A program made the position numbers and the translations under genes. From Celeribacter baekdonensis B30 (lineage in GTDB: Bacteria; Pseudomonadota; Alphaproteobacteria; Rhodobacterales; Rhodobacteraceae), in assembly GCF_000299875.1 (NCBI RefSeq), contig NZ_AMRK01000009.1, forward strand, positions 144,850-208,849: DNA of 64,000 bases, given 5' to 3'. Below are positions 1 to 8,690 of the stretch, one piece after another. Each line of letters begins with the position of its first letter. The stretch's first letter is position 1. Below the pieces are notes generated by a model. It did not search any database and was not told where the DNA came from. It was given only the letters and a program-made list of their open reading frames with translations.

Positions 1-1
1 T

Positions 2-1378
2 GTCTATGTGCGCGCCGGATATGGTGATGGGGTGCAATGGGTGCCCCGCGTCAGCCGGGATCGTCGCGTGCTTTGCGGGTTCAAGCCGACATTTGAGTCA
101 GTCACGAACAAGCTGCCGGTGATCCCTGATCCGGTTGAGGCACCGGCACAGACCCAAGTTGCCGCAGCGACCCCTATAAAACCTGCCGCGCCCAAGACAC
201 TGGTGAAACCCACGACGCCTGTGGCCATGGCGACGACCGCAGTCCCGCCCAAAGCGACCCCGCCCAAAACGGTCCCGAACGCGGCTGTCCCTGCGCCCTT
301 ATCCGTGGCGCAAACCGTACAAGCACCATCTTTGCCGTCGCTGGATCGGTTGATTGGCAAAGCTGTTGGGGATCGCGGCTGCGTGGCGACCATGTCCGGC
401 GGCGAGTTGCGCTGTGACACGGGCGGAGTCGAATATATCCTCAAACGTCTGCCTGCGGGCGTGACGGTGCGGACCGCAGATGGCAGTCGCAGGACCCTGA
501 CCGAGCCGACATTGGTGCGCATCCCGGTGAAGAAAGCCCCGGTCATGGTGGCCCCGACACCGACCTATGTAGCTGCGGTGCAAGCGCCGATGATGATGGC
601 TAGTGCAGCACCCGATATGATGGCTACGCAATGTGCGGGCCTGAGCGGCAATGCGGCGCAATATATGAATACGGGCGGGCGTTATGCCGTGCGTTGCGGT
701 CCGCAAGCTCAGCATCCGTCAGCCTATATTCAGAACCGGACTGCAACCCGCCTGTCGACCCAAAATTCCAATACGGTGCAAGTGGCGCGCGCGGCGGGGA
801 TTGACCCCTATGCTTTGCCGCAGCCCGTGCCAATGACATTGCCCGCCGGGTATACGCAAGCATGGAGTGACGGGCGTTTAAATCCTTATCGCGGGCCGAT
901 CACCGCGCGCGGCGATCTTCAGATGGCGCAAATCTGGACCCAAACCACTCCAGCTTATGATCTTTATGCGCCGCGCAAAAAGACATTCTGGGAATGGCTG
1001 TTCGGATCGCCATTCAAATCCAAAACCACGGCACAAGTGGCGCGCGCTCCAGCGGCGCCAGTCTATGAGGCTCCGGCCCGTGTGTCGACCAAATCCGAGG
1101 TGCCAACCCGGACACCGGCGGCACAAGCGCCGGGGCAAGCTGTTCAGCCCGGTTTGCGTTACGTTCAAGTTGGTACATTTGGTGTGCCTGAAAACGCCAA
1201 ACGCTCAATCGCGCGTTTGTCGTCCATGGGTTTCCCCGTTTCGTCGCAAGTCTTAACGCGCAACGGCAAGCCCCTTAAGATTGTTTTGGCCGGTCCATTT
1301 GCCCGGCCTGAACAAACCATGTCCGCTTTAGCGTCGGTCCGCGGGGCTGGCTATGGGGACGCATTCGCACGCAAATAG
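2..1378 (+). CDS. SPOR domain-containing protein (5' end outside window)
   Basis: The reading frame is open to the left edge, and the first codons (YVRAGYGDGVQWVPRVSRDR) read as the middle of a protein, so the start is missing. A long Pro/Ala/Thr-rich linker fills most of the visible part. The last 75 or so residues (from LRYVQVGTFGVPENAKRSI to the end) form a SPOR domain, the fold that binds denuded peptidoglycan at division sites. The role is therefore probably cell-wall or division related, in the periplasm; that is inference from the domain. The gene ends at a strong terminator and has no visible partner here. Confidence 0.85.
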   Translation, partial: VYVRAGYGDGVQWVPRVSRDRRVLCGFKPTFESVTNKLPVIPDPVEAPAQTQVAAATPIKPAAPKTLVKPTTPVAMATTAVPPKATPPKTVPNAAVPAPLSVAQTVQAPSLPSLDRLIGKAVGDRGCVATMSGGELRCDTGGVEYILKRLPAGVTVRTADGSRRTLTEPTLVRIPVKKAPVMVAPTPTYVAAVQAPMMMASAAPDMMATQCAGLSGNAAQYMNTGGRYAVRCGPQAQHPSAYIQNRTATRLSTQNSNTVQVARAAGIDPYALPQPVPMTLPAGYTQAWSDGRLNPYRGPITARGDLQMAQIWTQTTPAYDLYAPRKKTFWEWLFGSPFKSKTTAQVARAPAAPVYEAPARVSTKSEVPTRTPAAQAPGQAVQPGLRYVQVGTFGVPENAKRSIARLSSMGFPVSSQVLTRNGKPLKIVLAGPFARPEQTMSALASVRGAGYGDAFARK

Positions 1379-1416
1379 CGTTGAGTTAACGAGGCAGAAC
1401 AATAATAAAAATAAAA

Positions 1417-1447
1417 GAATCCCCCGCATTTGGCGGGGGTTTTCTTT
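1417..1447 (+). terminator. rho-independent terminator of the SPOR gene
   Basis: A stem of CCCCCGC paired with GCGGGGG and a short loop is followed by TTTTCTTTT, about 40 bases after the SPOR stop codon. Confidence 0.85.
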
Positions 1448-1503
1448 TGTGACGGGCTGTTAACGGGTTATGCGACAGGGAATTAACCCCATGTGACACT
1501 GCG

Positions 1504-2523
1504 TTAACCGCCACAAACCCCTTGCAGTGCAACCCAGTCGCCATCGGACAAGACGGGGCGGGTCTCGGTGATCTGAACGCCGTCCGCTTCGATCAGCGGC
1601 AGCACGGTTTCTCCCGTGATGTCGAGCGCATAGGCGTAGGGCGCACTATGGACCTGGGTGCGGGCGAATTGCGCGATGAGCCGGTCCATGTCAGGGTCCG
1701 CCGACGGCGCGGTCAACAGGCTTTCGGCATGAGCGTCAAGCACTTCTTCCGACAGATGTCCGGTGGTCAAAAGCCGGATCGAGGCCATCAAGCCCGCCTC
1801 ATGCAACAGCCGATCCAGCGGATCGTGTTCGGCGGCGCGTTCCAATTCCGCAAGCACATAGCCGGCCACAACATCCGGGTCTTCGTGATCCTCGACCAAG
1901 GCGCGGTTCAAAAGCAGGATGCCGCCGGGCAGATGTTGAGACGCGGCCACACCGCTGGTCACCACCACGATTTGCCCGCCCCCCTTGGGAAACAGCCGGG
2001 TTTTCAGGCGTTCGAGTGCGCGCGCGCCATGGGCGGTGTCGCAGGGTGCGCCGGAGAGACGTTGGATGCGGTCCAAAAGTCCGGCGCCAATTTCGGCCCG
2101 AGTCACAGTTGGCACGATGGACACGGTTTGTCGAATGAGCGCGCCGGGTAACCAAAACAGTGCCAGTCCGAGGGCGGCCAGAGCAACGCCGACATAGATC
2201 GCGCCGCGCAGCCGACCGGGATGCGGGCGGGCGCGATCAATGGCGCGGTGGATGCGTCCGATGGCCTCAATCATCAGCTCATCGTCGATCTCGACCTGTT
2301 CATCTGTGTCAGGGGCCGGGGCAAAGGTGACAGGGCGTTCGCCGGGAGGCGAGACCCGGATGACCGCAGGCAAAGACCAATGGGTCAACGCACGGCCCGT
2401 GATGTCAGACAGGGTCAGCGTCGCTTCGCCGACGGACACAATCACCTCGACCCGCTGGCTGTCTCCCTCGGGTCGCCACAGGGCGCTGGCTTCGAGCCGG
2501 TCGAATTCGGTGAGCGCGATCAT
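1504..2523 (-). CDS. membrane protein resembling an M48 peptidase without its zinc site
   Basis: This 339-residue protein has a soluble N-terminal part, one hydrophobic segment at about residues 108-130 and a C-terminal domain. Around residues 199-237 the text LPGGILLLNRALVEDHEDPD, then a helix ending ELERAAEHDPLDRLLHEAG, lines up with the core of M48 metallopeptidases (GG.I.V..GLL, then HExxH and a downstream D/E). The position of HExxH reads AELER, so both histidine ligands are missing. I infer a catalytically dead relative, perhaps a scaffold or sensor. A cysteine at 161 and the C-terminal VCGG could form a disulfide. Function is unknown; the family link rests on motif reading only. Confidence 0.7.
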   Translation of the reverse strand: MIALTEFDRLEASALWRPEGDSQRVEVIVSVGEATLTLSDITGRALTHWSLPAVIRVSPPGERPVTFAPAPDTDEQVEIDDELMIEAIGRIHRAIDRARPHPGRLRGAIYVGVALAALGLALFWLPGALIRQTVSIVPTVTRAEIGAGLLDRIQRLSGAPCDTAHGARALERLKTRLFPKGGGQIVVVTSGVAASQHLPGGILLLNRALVEDHEDPDVVAGYVLAELERAAEHDPLDRLLHEAGLMASIRLLTTGHLSEEVLDAHAESLLTAPSADPDMDRLIAQFARTQVHSAPYAYALDITGETVLPLIEADGVQITETRPVLSDGDWVALQGVCGG

Positions 2524-2695
2524 GCGCGAGCTGCTCTTTCATTATATCTATTGCCGCCAATCTATCGTGGATTGTCAGGGGCGACAATCACTGCGACTCA
2601 AGTGGGATGTAAAACCACCATAGCTTTGTCAGGGATTGAGGGGTGTTTTCGCATTTCGGGATTCAGATACTGAAAAAACCGTATAAAGTGGTGCC

Positions 2696-3361
2696 ATGAT
2701 TATCTCATCCGGCCGCTCCTATATCTTTGTTCATATTCCCAAAACCGGGGGGACGGCGCTGTCGCTGGCGTTGGAGGCGCGTGCCATGGCCGATGACATT
2801 CTGATCGGGGACACGCCGAAGGCGGTCAAGCGGCGACCGCGGGTCAAATCGCTGTCGGCTCAGGGTCGGTTGTGGAAACATTCCCGGCTTGCGGATATTG
2901 AGGGTGTCGTGGCGCGTGAGGCGTTTGACGACTATTTCATCTTCACCCTCGTGCGCAATCCCTGGGACCGGATCGTGTCCTATTACCATTGGTTACAGGT
3001 GCAACAGTGGGATCACCCGGCGGTGCGCCTGGCAAAGGCATCCGACTTCACGACGTTTCTGAATGCGCCAGAAACGCTTGCGTCCCTCTCGATGCCGTAT
3101 CGCGGCTATATGACCGACGGGGCCGGGCGCGAGCGCGCCACGCTCTATGTGCGACTGGAGGCTCTCGACGCCGATCTTGCACCGTTCTGGGCGCACGTCG
3201 GTTTCGATCTCTCCCCAATCGCCCGCGTCAACGCATCGCTACGAGCGCGGGCCTATCAGAGCTACTATTCGGACGCAGACGCGGAGACCGTCTCGCGGCG
3301 CGCGCGCGAGGATATTGAACGCTTCGGCTATCGGTTTGATGCCGTCTTGCCGGGGGCATGA
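2696..3361 (+). CDS. sulfotransferase family protein
   Basis: The 221-residue protein begins with the 5'-phosphosulfate-binding motif IPKTGGTAL (residues 14-22) of the sulfotransferase superfamily. It carries the matching 3'-phosphate motif LVRNPWDRIVSYYHW near residue 90. This layout is that of the Sulfotransfer_2 type, which uses PAPS to sulfate glycans or other acceptors. There is no signal peptide, so it is probably cytoplasmic. The acceptor cannot be told. It stands alone, with a divergent neighbour on the left and a decayed gene on the right, and may be an accessory gene. Confidence 0.8.
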   Translation: MIISSGRSYIFVHIPKTGGTALSLALEARAMADDILIGDTPKAVKRRPRVKSLSAQGRLWKHSRLADIEGVVAREAFDDYFIFTLVRNPWDRIVSYYHWLQVQQWDHPAVRLAKASDFTTFLNAPETLASLSMPYRGYMTDGAGRERATLYVRLEALDADLAPFWAHVGFDLSPIARVNASLRARAYQSYYSDADAETVSRRAREDIERFGYRFDAVLPGA

Positions 3362-3601
3362 TCACGTCACGCGAAACGCTTTTCGTACAGCTCCGTCGGA
3401 CGTTTCGTAAATTCGAAACCCCATGGCCGCGGAATAGGCAAGACCGTGGTGGTTCTGCGCGCCGATTGTCGCGTCAATCTTCGGCAGGCCAGCCTCTTTT
3501 GCCGCAGGGCGTGTTGCATCGAAGAGCGCGCCTCCAATGCCCTGACGGGCCGCATCGGTCGGTTTCGTGCGTTCCCCCGCCGCGACGAGTGCCGACAGAC
3601 A
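3362..3601 (-). pseudogene. decayed 3' end of a GNAT acetyltransferase gene
   Basis: Read on the minus strand, 79 open codons end at TGA (3362-3364). They encode a typical GNAT C-terminal half: RQGIGGALFDATRPAAKE (acetyl-CoA loop Q/RxxGxG/A), then LPKIDATIGAQNHHGLAYSA and AMGFRIYE. The frame is closed upstream by a TGA at 3602-3604 and has no plausible start codon, and the N-terminal half of a GNAT fold is absent. I read this as the remnant of a truncated gene. It could still be expressed by frameshifting, but the missing N-terminal strands make activity unlikely. Confidence 0.7.
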
Positions 3602-3666
3602 TCACTCATTGCCGAAGTGTCTGAGGAATGTGTTTGTCTGATCTGTATTTAAAGGGCTCCAAATGA

Positions 3667-3694
3667 AAACCGCGCGCCTTGGGGCGCGCGGTTG
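3667..3694 (-). terminator. terminator of the fad operon
   Basis: The inverted repeat AACCGCGCGCC / GGCGCGCGGTT with a short loop is followed on the minus strand by TTTTCATTT. It lies just after the fadB stop codon. Confidence 0.8.
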
Positions 3695-3720
3695 AAAGAT
3701 TGGGCGAGATCAACGGGTGA

Positions 3721-5928
3721 TCACGCGGCCTTGCTGTCTACGCCCGCACCCAAACGGCCATAGAATGACTGACCTGTATCGGCCATCTCACGCAACAGAG
3801 CCGGGGTTTCAAAGCGCGGGCCGTGGGTGGCTGTGAGGTTGTCACAGATTTCAACGGCCTTTGCCGCCCCGATGATGTCGAGCCAGGCAAACGGACCACC
3901 CGACCACGGCGCAAAGCCCCAGCCCAGGATCGCACCCACATCGCCTTCGCGAATGTCGGTCAACACGCCGTCCTCAAGCGCGCGCACCGCTTCCAACACC
4001 TGTGCCATCAACAACCGGTGTTGCACTTCGTCAAGCTCGGGTTGGACGTCCGCTGTCGGGTACTCGGCGGTGAACCCGTCCCAAAGCATCCCGCGTTTGC
4101 CTTTGTCGTCGTAGTCATAAAAGCCCGCGTTGGCTTTTTTGCCCAAACGGCCCTGATCGAACATCCAAAACACCACCTCGTCCACCGCCTCGTCCGGGTA
4201 ATCGTCACCCATGGCGGCTTTGGTCGCTTTGGCGATTTTCACGCCGAGGTCGATGGAGGTTTCGTCAATCAACTGAAGCGGCCCAAGCGGGAAGCCCAGA
4301 AGTTTTGCGGCATTCTCGATCAGCGGCAATTCAACGCCCTCGGCGGCCATCCGCACCCCTTCGTTGATGTAGGGGATGATGCAACGGTTGGCGTAGAAAA
4401 AGCGCGCGTCATTGACGACGATCGGGGTTTTGCGGATCTGGCGGACGAAATCGAGCGCCTTGGCCACGGCCACATCGCCGGTCTCTTTGCCTTTGATGAT
4501 CTCGACCAAAAGCATCTTGTCGACCGGGCTAAAGAAATGGATGCCGATGAACTGATCCGGGCGCACGGAGGCCTTGGCCAGTTCAGTAATTGGCAGGGTC
4601 GAGGTGTTGGAGGCGAAAACACAGTCCGGGCCAACGATGGCTTCGACCTTTTTGGTCATTTCCGCCTTGACGCCGATGTCCTCAAACACCGCTTCGACGA
4701 TCAAATCACAGCCCTTGAGCGCGTCCAGATCAGTGGTGGCGGTGATGTTGGCGAGCACGGATTCTTTCTTTTCCGCAGTCACTTTTTTACGGGAGATGCC
4801 TTTATCGAGGATGCTTTCCGACAGCGCTTTGCCCTTGTCTGCGGCCTCCTGTTTTTGATCGATCAACACGACCTCAATGCCCGCATTGGCGGAGACATAG
4901 GCAATGCCCGCGCCCATCATACCCGCGCCCAAAACGCCGAGTTTCCTGACCTTTTGATCGGCCACATCCGGGCGGTTCGCGCCTTTTTCAAGTGCCTCTT
5001 TGTTGATGAACAGCGAGCGGATCATGTTGGAGGACGACGGGTTCAACAACACATTGGTGAACCAACGCGCCTCGATTTTGATCGCGGTGTCAAAGGGCAC
5101 CATGGCGCCTTCATAGACCGCCGAGAGCAACGCCTTGGCCGCCGGATAAACGCCCATCGTGTTGCCATTGACCATGGCAGATGCGCCAACAAAGGTCATG
5201 AAACCCGCCGGGTGATAGGGCGCGCCGCCGGGCATTTTCCACCCCTTCGCGTCCCATGGTTTCAGGATGTCCGCGTCTGTTGCGTTCAAAACCCACTCTT
5301 TGGCTTTGGCCAGCAGTTCGGCAGGTTCAACCACCTCATGCACAAGGCCCAAAGATTTGGCTTTGATCGGGTCCAACATCCGACCTTCCAACAGGATCGG
5401 AGCCGCCGCCATCGCCCCCAAGAGGCGCGATACACGCGTGGTGCCGCCCATGCCGGGGAAGATGCCGACCTTGATTTCCGGCAGGCCGATTTTGGCCTTA
5501 GGGTTGTTGGCCACAAAGATGCGGTGCGTCGCCAAAGGCAATTCCAAGCCAATGCCAAGCGCCGTGCCGGGCAGGGCGGAGGCAATCGGTTTGCCGCCTT
5601 TGTTGGTTTTCGGGTCCATGCCCGCGCGTTCGATTTTGCGCAGGATGGCGTGCATCGACATGATGCCCTCAAACAGGCCCTTCGCGGGCTCGGCCCCTGC
5701 GTCATCGCGCATTTTGGCGATGATGTTCAAATCCATGCCGCCGGCAAAATCCACCTTGCCGGAGGTGATCACGATGCCTTTGACGGCTTCGTCCGCCAGC
5801 GCCTGATCGACACAGTCGTTCAATTCGCTGATGCCCGCGATGGACAGCACATTCATGCTTTTGTTGGCGATGTCCCAAGTGATGACGGCCACGCCGTCGC
5901 TGTCTACGCTATAGTGAAAATCAGTCAT
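3721..5928 (-). CDS. fadB: fatty acid oxidation multifunctional enzyme (enoyl-CoA hydratase / 3-hydroxyacyl-CoA dehydrogenase)
   Basis: This 735-residue protein has the FadB/FadJ layout. The N-terminal enoyl-CoA hydratase domain shows the GIGLELPLATH and IGLPEIKVGIFPGMGGT motifs that hold the two catalytic glutamates. The central NAD-binding domain of 3-hydroxyacyl-CoA dehydrogenase starts at GVLGAGMMGAG, followed by the dehydrogenase C-terminal repeats. It hydrates and then oxidises acyl-CoA intermediates of beta-oxidation in the cytoplasm, with the thiolase encoded upstream. I chose ATG at 5928 because GAGGGAAG lies just ahead of it. An ATG at 5943 overlapping the previous stop is the alternative. 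FadB and FadJ cannot be separated from the sequence alone. Confidence 0.93.
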   Translation of the reverse strand: MTDFHYSVDSDGVAVITWDIANKSMNVLSIAGISELNDCVDQALADEAVKGIVITSGKVDFAGGMDLNIIAKMRDDAGAEPAKGLFEGIMSMHAILRKIERAGMDPKTNKGGKPIASALPGTALGIGLELPLATHRIFVANNPKAKIGLPEIKVGIFPGMGGTTRVSRLLGAMAAAPILLEGRMLDPIKAKSLGLVHEVVEPAELLAKAKEWVLNATDADILKPWDAKGWKMPGGAPYHPAGFMTFVGASAMVNGNTMGVYPAAKALLSAVYEGAMVPFDTAIKIEARWFTNVLLNPSSSNMIRSLFINKEALEKGANRPDVADQKVRKLGVLGAGMMGAGIAYVSANAGIEVVLIDQKQEAADKGKALSESILDKGISRKKVTAEKKESVLANITATTDLDALKGCDLIVEAVFEDIGVKAEMTKKVEAIVGPDCVFASNTSTLPITELAKASVRPDQFIGIHFFSPVDKMLLVEIIKGKETGDVAVAKALDFVRQIRKTPIVVNDARFFYANRCIIPYINEGVRMAAEGVELPLIENAAKLLGFPLGPLQLIDETSIDLGVKIAKATKAAMGDDYPDEAVDEVVFWMFDQGRLGKKANAGFYDYDDKGKRGMLWDGFTAEYPTADVQPELDEVQHRLLMAQVLEAVRALEDGVLTDIREGDVGAILGWGFAPWSGGPFAWLDIIGAAKAVEICDNLTATHGPRFETPALLREMADTGQSFYGRLGAGVDSKAA

Positions 5929-5939
5929 TCTCTTCCCTC

Positions 5940-6350
5940 TCATGCGGGGCTGGTTCCGGTCCAGGCTTGGTGTCCAAGCGCGTTGAGGATCGACGACATT
6001 TTGTAGCCGTCCTCTGTGGCATGGATCAGTGCGGAGGCGGTATAAGGTGCCGTCGCACGCTGGCCGTGGCTCAACAGTTGTGTCTCATAGGTTGCGATAA
6101 AAGTCCCGTCGTGACAGTCCTCAAGCGAGATCGGGCGGCGGTAGATTTCGTCCAGCTTCATGATTTCACAAGCCTGAAGGTAAAGGTCGAAATCCGCTTT
6201 CAACTCGTGGCGGGTCTGAAACATCACGGGGCCTCGTTTTTGCACCATGGAAAAAGGCAGGAGGATACGGTTGGCCCAAGTGTCGAAATCACCCGTGGTA
6301 AAACAGGTTGAAATGTCGTCAAGGAACGCCCGGAACTCCGCCTCATTCAC
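5940..6350 (-). CDS. NTF2/SnoaL-like hypothetical protein in the fad operon
   Basis: The predicted protein is 136 residues from a GTG at 6350 that follows AAAGGA; a longer frame from 6401 would run into the thiolase gene. The sequence (EAEFRAFLDDISTCFTTGDF, later a YETQLLSHGQRATAPYTASA strand) looks like a small cone-shaped NTF2/SnoaL-type fold. No catalytic role can be named. It sits two bases after the thiolase and ends next to fadB, so it is surely in the same transcript and may act on or bind an acyl-CoA-related ligand (inference). Confidence 0.75.
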   Translation of the reverse strand: MNEAEFRAFLDDISTCFTTGDFDTWANRILLPFSMVQKRGPVMFQTRHELKADFDLYLQACEIMKLDEIYRRPISLEDCHDGTFIATYETQLLSHGQRATAPYTASALIHATEDGYKMSSILNALGHQAWTGTSPA

Positions 6351-6352
6351 AT

Positions 6353-7564
6353 TTAGATCCTTTCGATAATCGTCGCCGCCCCCATGCCCGAGGCGATACA
6401 CAGCGTGGCAAGGCCTGTGCCTTTGCCAGTGCGTTCCAATTCATCAAGAAGTGTACCAATGATGATCGCGCCTGTCGCGCCCAACGGGTGGCCCATGGCG
6501 ATGGAGCCGCCGTTGACGTTGACTTTGCTGTCATCGACATCAAATGCCTGCATAAAGCGCATCACCACGGCGGCGAAGGCCTCGTTGACCTCAAACAGGT
6601 CGATGTCCGAAATCGACATGCCGCTGTCGCGCAGGATTTTTTCGGTCACGGGCACGGGGCCAGTCAACATGATCGTCGGGTCGGTGCCGATTTTTGCCGT
6701 CGCACGGATGCGCGCGCGGGGCTTGAGGCCCCATTTCTCACCAAACTCTTTGTTGCCGATCAAAACGGCGGCGGAGCCATCGACGATACCGGACGAGTTG
6801 CCCGCATGGTGGATGTGGTTGATCGCCTCAAGATGCGGGTATTTCATCATCGCGATCTTATCAAAGCCGGGCATCACTTCGCCCATGTCTTTGAACGAGG
6901 CTTTCAGATTGCCAAGCGCCTCGACCGTGGTGCCGGGGCGCATGTATTCGTCGTGATCAAGGATGGTCAGGCCATTGATGTCTTTGATCGGAACAATGGA
7001 TTTGGCAAAGCGACTGTCTTTCCAAGCCGCCTCGGCGCGGTCTTGCGACAGCACGGCCAGAGTGTCGGCCTGTTCGCGGGTAAAGCCATATTCGGTGGCG
7101 ATGATGTCCGCCGAAATACCTTGTGGCACGAAATAGGTTTTCATCGCCAAGGCCGGATCGACGGCGATTGCTGCACCATCCGAGCCCATCGCAACCCGGC
7201 CCATCATTTCGACACCACCGGCTATGTATCCCATGCCCGCGCCGCCTTTGATCTGGTTGGCGGCGATGTTCACTGCCTCCATGCCCGAAGCGCAAAAGCG
7301 GTTGATGGCGAGGCCCGGAATGGATTGATCCAGATCGGAGGCCAAAACGGCGGTCCGTGCCAAACAGCCGCCCTGTTCGCCAACCTGGGTCACGTTCCCC
7401 CAGATCACATCCTCGACGGCATGACCGTCCAAACCGTTGCGCTCTTTCACCGCGTTCAGGATTTGCGCGGACAGGCGCGCGGATGTCACCTCGTGTAGGG
7501 AACCGTCCTTGCGCCCCTTGCCGCGCGGGCTTCGCACGGCGTCATAAATATATGCGTCAGTCAT
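6353..7564 (-). CDS. fadA: acetyl-CoA C-acyltransferase (3-ketoacyl-CoA thiolase)
   Basis: A 403-residue thiolase of the FadA/FadI type. Visible motifs are the nucleophile region INRFCASGMEAVN (acyl-enzyme cysteine), the NEAFAA motif, GHPLGATGA with the catalytic histidine, and the second cysteine in LATLCIASGMG near the C-terminus. It cleaves 3-ketoacyl-CoA with CoA to release acetyl-CoA, the last step of each beta-oxidation round. It lies between the glutathione transferase and the NTF2-like gene with very small gaps, as part of one minus-strand operon ending in fadB. Confidence 0.93.
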   Translation of the reverse strand: MTDAYIYDAVRSPRGKGRKDGSLHEVTSARLSAQILNAVKERNGLDGHAVEDVIWGNVTQVGEQGGCLARTAVLASDLDQSIPGLAINRFCASGMEAVNIAANQIKGGAGMGYIAGGVEMMGRVAMGSDGAAIAVDPALAMKTYFVPQGISADIIATEYGFTREQADTLAVLSQDRAEAAWKDSRFAKSIVPIKDINGLTILDHDEYMRPGTTVEALGNLKASFKDMGEVMPGFDKIAMMKYPHLEAINHIHHAGNSSGIVDGSAAVLIGNKEFGEKWGLKPRARIRATAKIGTDPTIMLTGPVPVTEKILRDSGMSISDIDLFEVNEAFAAVVMRFMQAFDVDDSKVNVNGGSIAMGHPLGATGAIIIGTLLDELERTGKGTGLATLCIASGMGAATIIERI

Positions 7565-7584
7565 TCAGATCCTCCAACTCGTCG

Positions 7585-8226
7585 TCACTGGGCCCGGTCC
7601 ATGGGGGAGCCGGGCATCATATCATAAGGGTGTTTCCAGCCGGGCAGGGTTTCGATCCGCCCCAGCCAAGCGTCAATATTGGGCCAATCGGCCCGCACAA
7701 ACCCAAAGGGTTCGGGGTAGAACAGGTAAGAACAACAGGAAAAATCCGCGATGGTCGGGCCTGTCGTACCCGCAACCCAATCGCGATCCGCCAAAGCGCT
7801 ATTCAGGGTGGCATAGGCAGATTTCAACCGACCTTGCATAAAGGCGATGACCTCTTGTGGGCGTTTGTCCTCCGGTACAAAGTTCATCAAAAACCGGGTC
7901 ATGCCGACCTGTGCGGACATTTTGTGGTTGTCCCAGAGCACCCAGCGCAACACTTCGCGTTGCTCGGCCTCAGTCGCGCCGCCAAATTTCCCGGTCCTTT
8001 TGACCAACTCAGTCAGGATCACGCCCGATTGCGTCAGGGTCAGATCCCCGTCGACATAGACCGGGCATTCGCCCATCGGATTGAGCGCGCGAAACGCATC
8101 GCTGCGCGATTCACCGTTGAAAAAATCGACATAGACCTGCTCCCACGGCAGCTCTGCCAAGGTCAGGGTCAAGGCCACTTTGTAGGAATGCCCGCTTTCA
8201 CCAAAGCAATAGAGCTGTGCCGTCAT
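7585..8226 (-). CDS. glutathione S-transferase family protein
   Basis: This 213-residue protein starts at ATG 8226 (AAGGATCGG lies upstream), giving MTAQLYCFGESGHSYKVALT. That is a thioredoxin-fold N-terminal domain with a serine at the usual glutathione-activating position. NPMGECPVYVDGDLTLTQSG carries the cis-proline and the ESxAI-like glutathione site (here TQSGVI). An all-helical C-terminal domain follows. The substrate is unknown. It stands 21 bases before the thiolase, so it is co-transcribed with fatty acid degradation genes, perhaps for lipid peroxide or enoyl adduct handling (inference). Confidence 0.85.
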   Translation of the reverse strand: MTAQLYCFGESGHSYKVALTLTLAELPWEQVYVDFFNGESRSDAFRALNPMGECPVYVDGDLTLTQSGVILTELVKRTGKFGGATEAEQREVLRWVLWDNHKMSAQVGMTRFLMNFVPEDKRPQEVIAFMQGRLKSAYATLNSALADRDWVAGTTGPTIADFSCCSYLFYPEPFGFVRADWPNIDAWLGRIETLPGWKHPYDMMPGSPMDRAQ

Positions 8227-8380
8227 CTGTCCGATCCTTGTGCTGCAACGTTGACCCAAACATGGGGGCAGAACAGGCGCATTGCAAAGGTTCGATGTGC
8301 CTCAGCTTCATCGTTGGAAAAATACTCACCGCGCAGCAGGGGCGTCAAAACGCAAGCTCTGACAAGGGGCGCGGTGTGGG

Positions 8381-8593
8381 TCATTTTTTCCTCTTCTCCA
8401 AATCTGCATTGAACAACCGCATCCGGTGTTCAAGGTTGTCTTCGTTTATGACGGAGGTGAAATTTTCGAACAGGAAAGACAAAGCCTCTCCCTCATCCAG
8501 TCCCGCCTCCCTTGCGAACCGTTTGAGACGACGATAGCCATCTTCGGTCATAGAAACAGGAAAACGCCGCGTCATTCTAAAGCGCTTGGGCAT
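8381..8593 (-). CDS. small ribbon-helix-helix-like hypothetical protein
   Basis: A 70-residue basic protein from ATG 8593, which has GGAG seven bases upstream. The segment RRFPVSMTEDGYRRLKRFAR followed by EAGLDEGEALSFLFENF has the strand-helix-helix pattern and spacing of small RHH-type DNA-binding proteins, but it could equally be a helical protein of other use. It lies within the fad region between the acyl-CoA dehydrogenase terminator and the glutathione transferase, separated from the latter by 150 bases. No function can be assigned. Confidence 0.6.
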   Translation of the reverse strand: MPKRFRMTRRFPVSMTEDGYRRLKRFAREAGLDEGEALSFLFENFTSVINEDNLEHRMRLFNADLEKRKK

Positions 8594-8632
8594 GGTTACG
8601 CTCCGTCATTTGGCCCATTTGGGCCGACACAC

Positions 8633-8673
8633 AAAAAGACCCCCCGCCCGACATCCGGGCGAGGGGCCAAAAG
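8633..8673 (-). terminator. terminator after the acyl-CoA dehydrogenase gene
   Basis: On the minus strand a GC-rich stem (CCCCTCGCCCG paired with CGGGCGGGGGG) is followed by TCTTTTT. It lies about 18 bases after the stop of the dehydrogenase gene, so the fad region may hold two transcripts or have partial read-through. Confidence 0.8.
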
Positions 8674-8690
8674 ATCAAGGTGACCCGAGT

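Noticed and set aside
3823..6006. Very long open frame on the plus strand across fadB
   Set aside because: It is the antisense shadow of fadB and the NTF2-like gene; its translation is rich in His/Arg/Phe runs without any motif.
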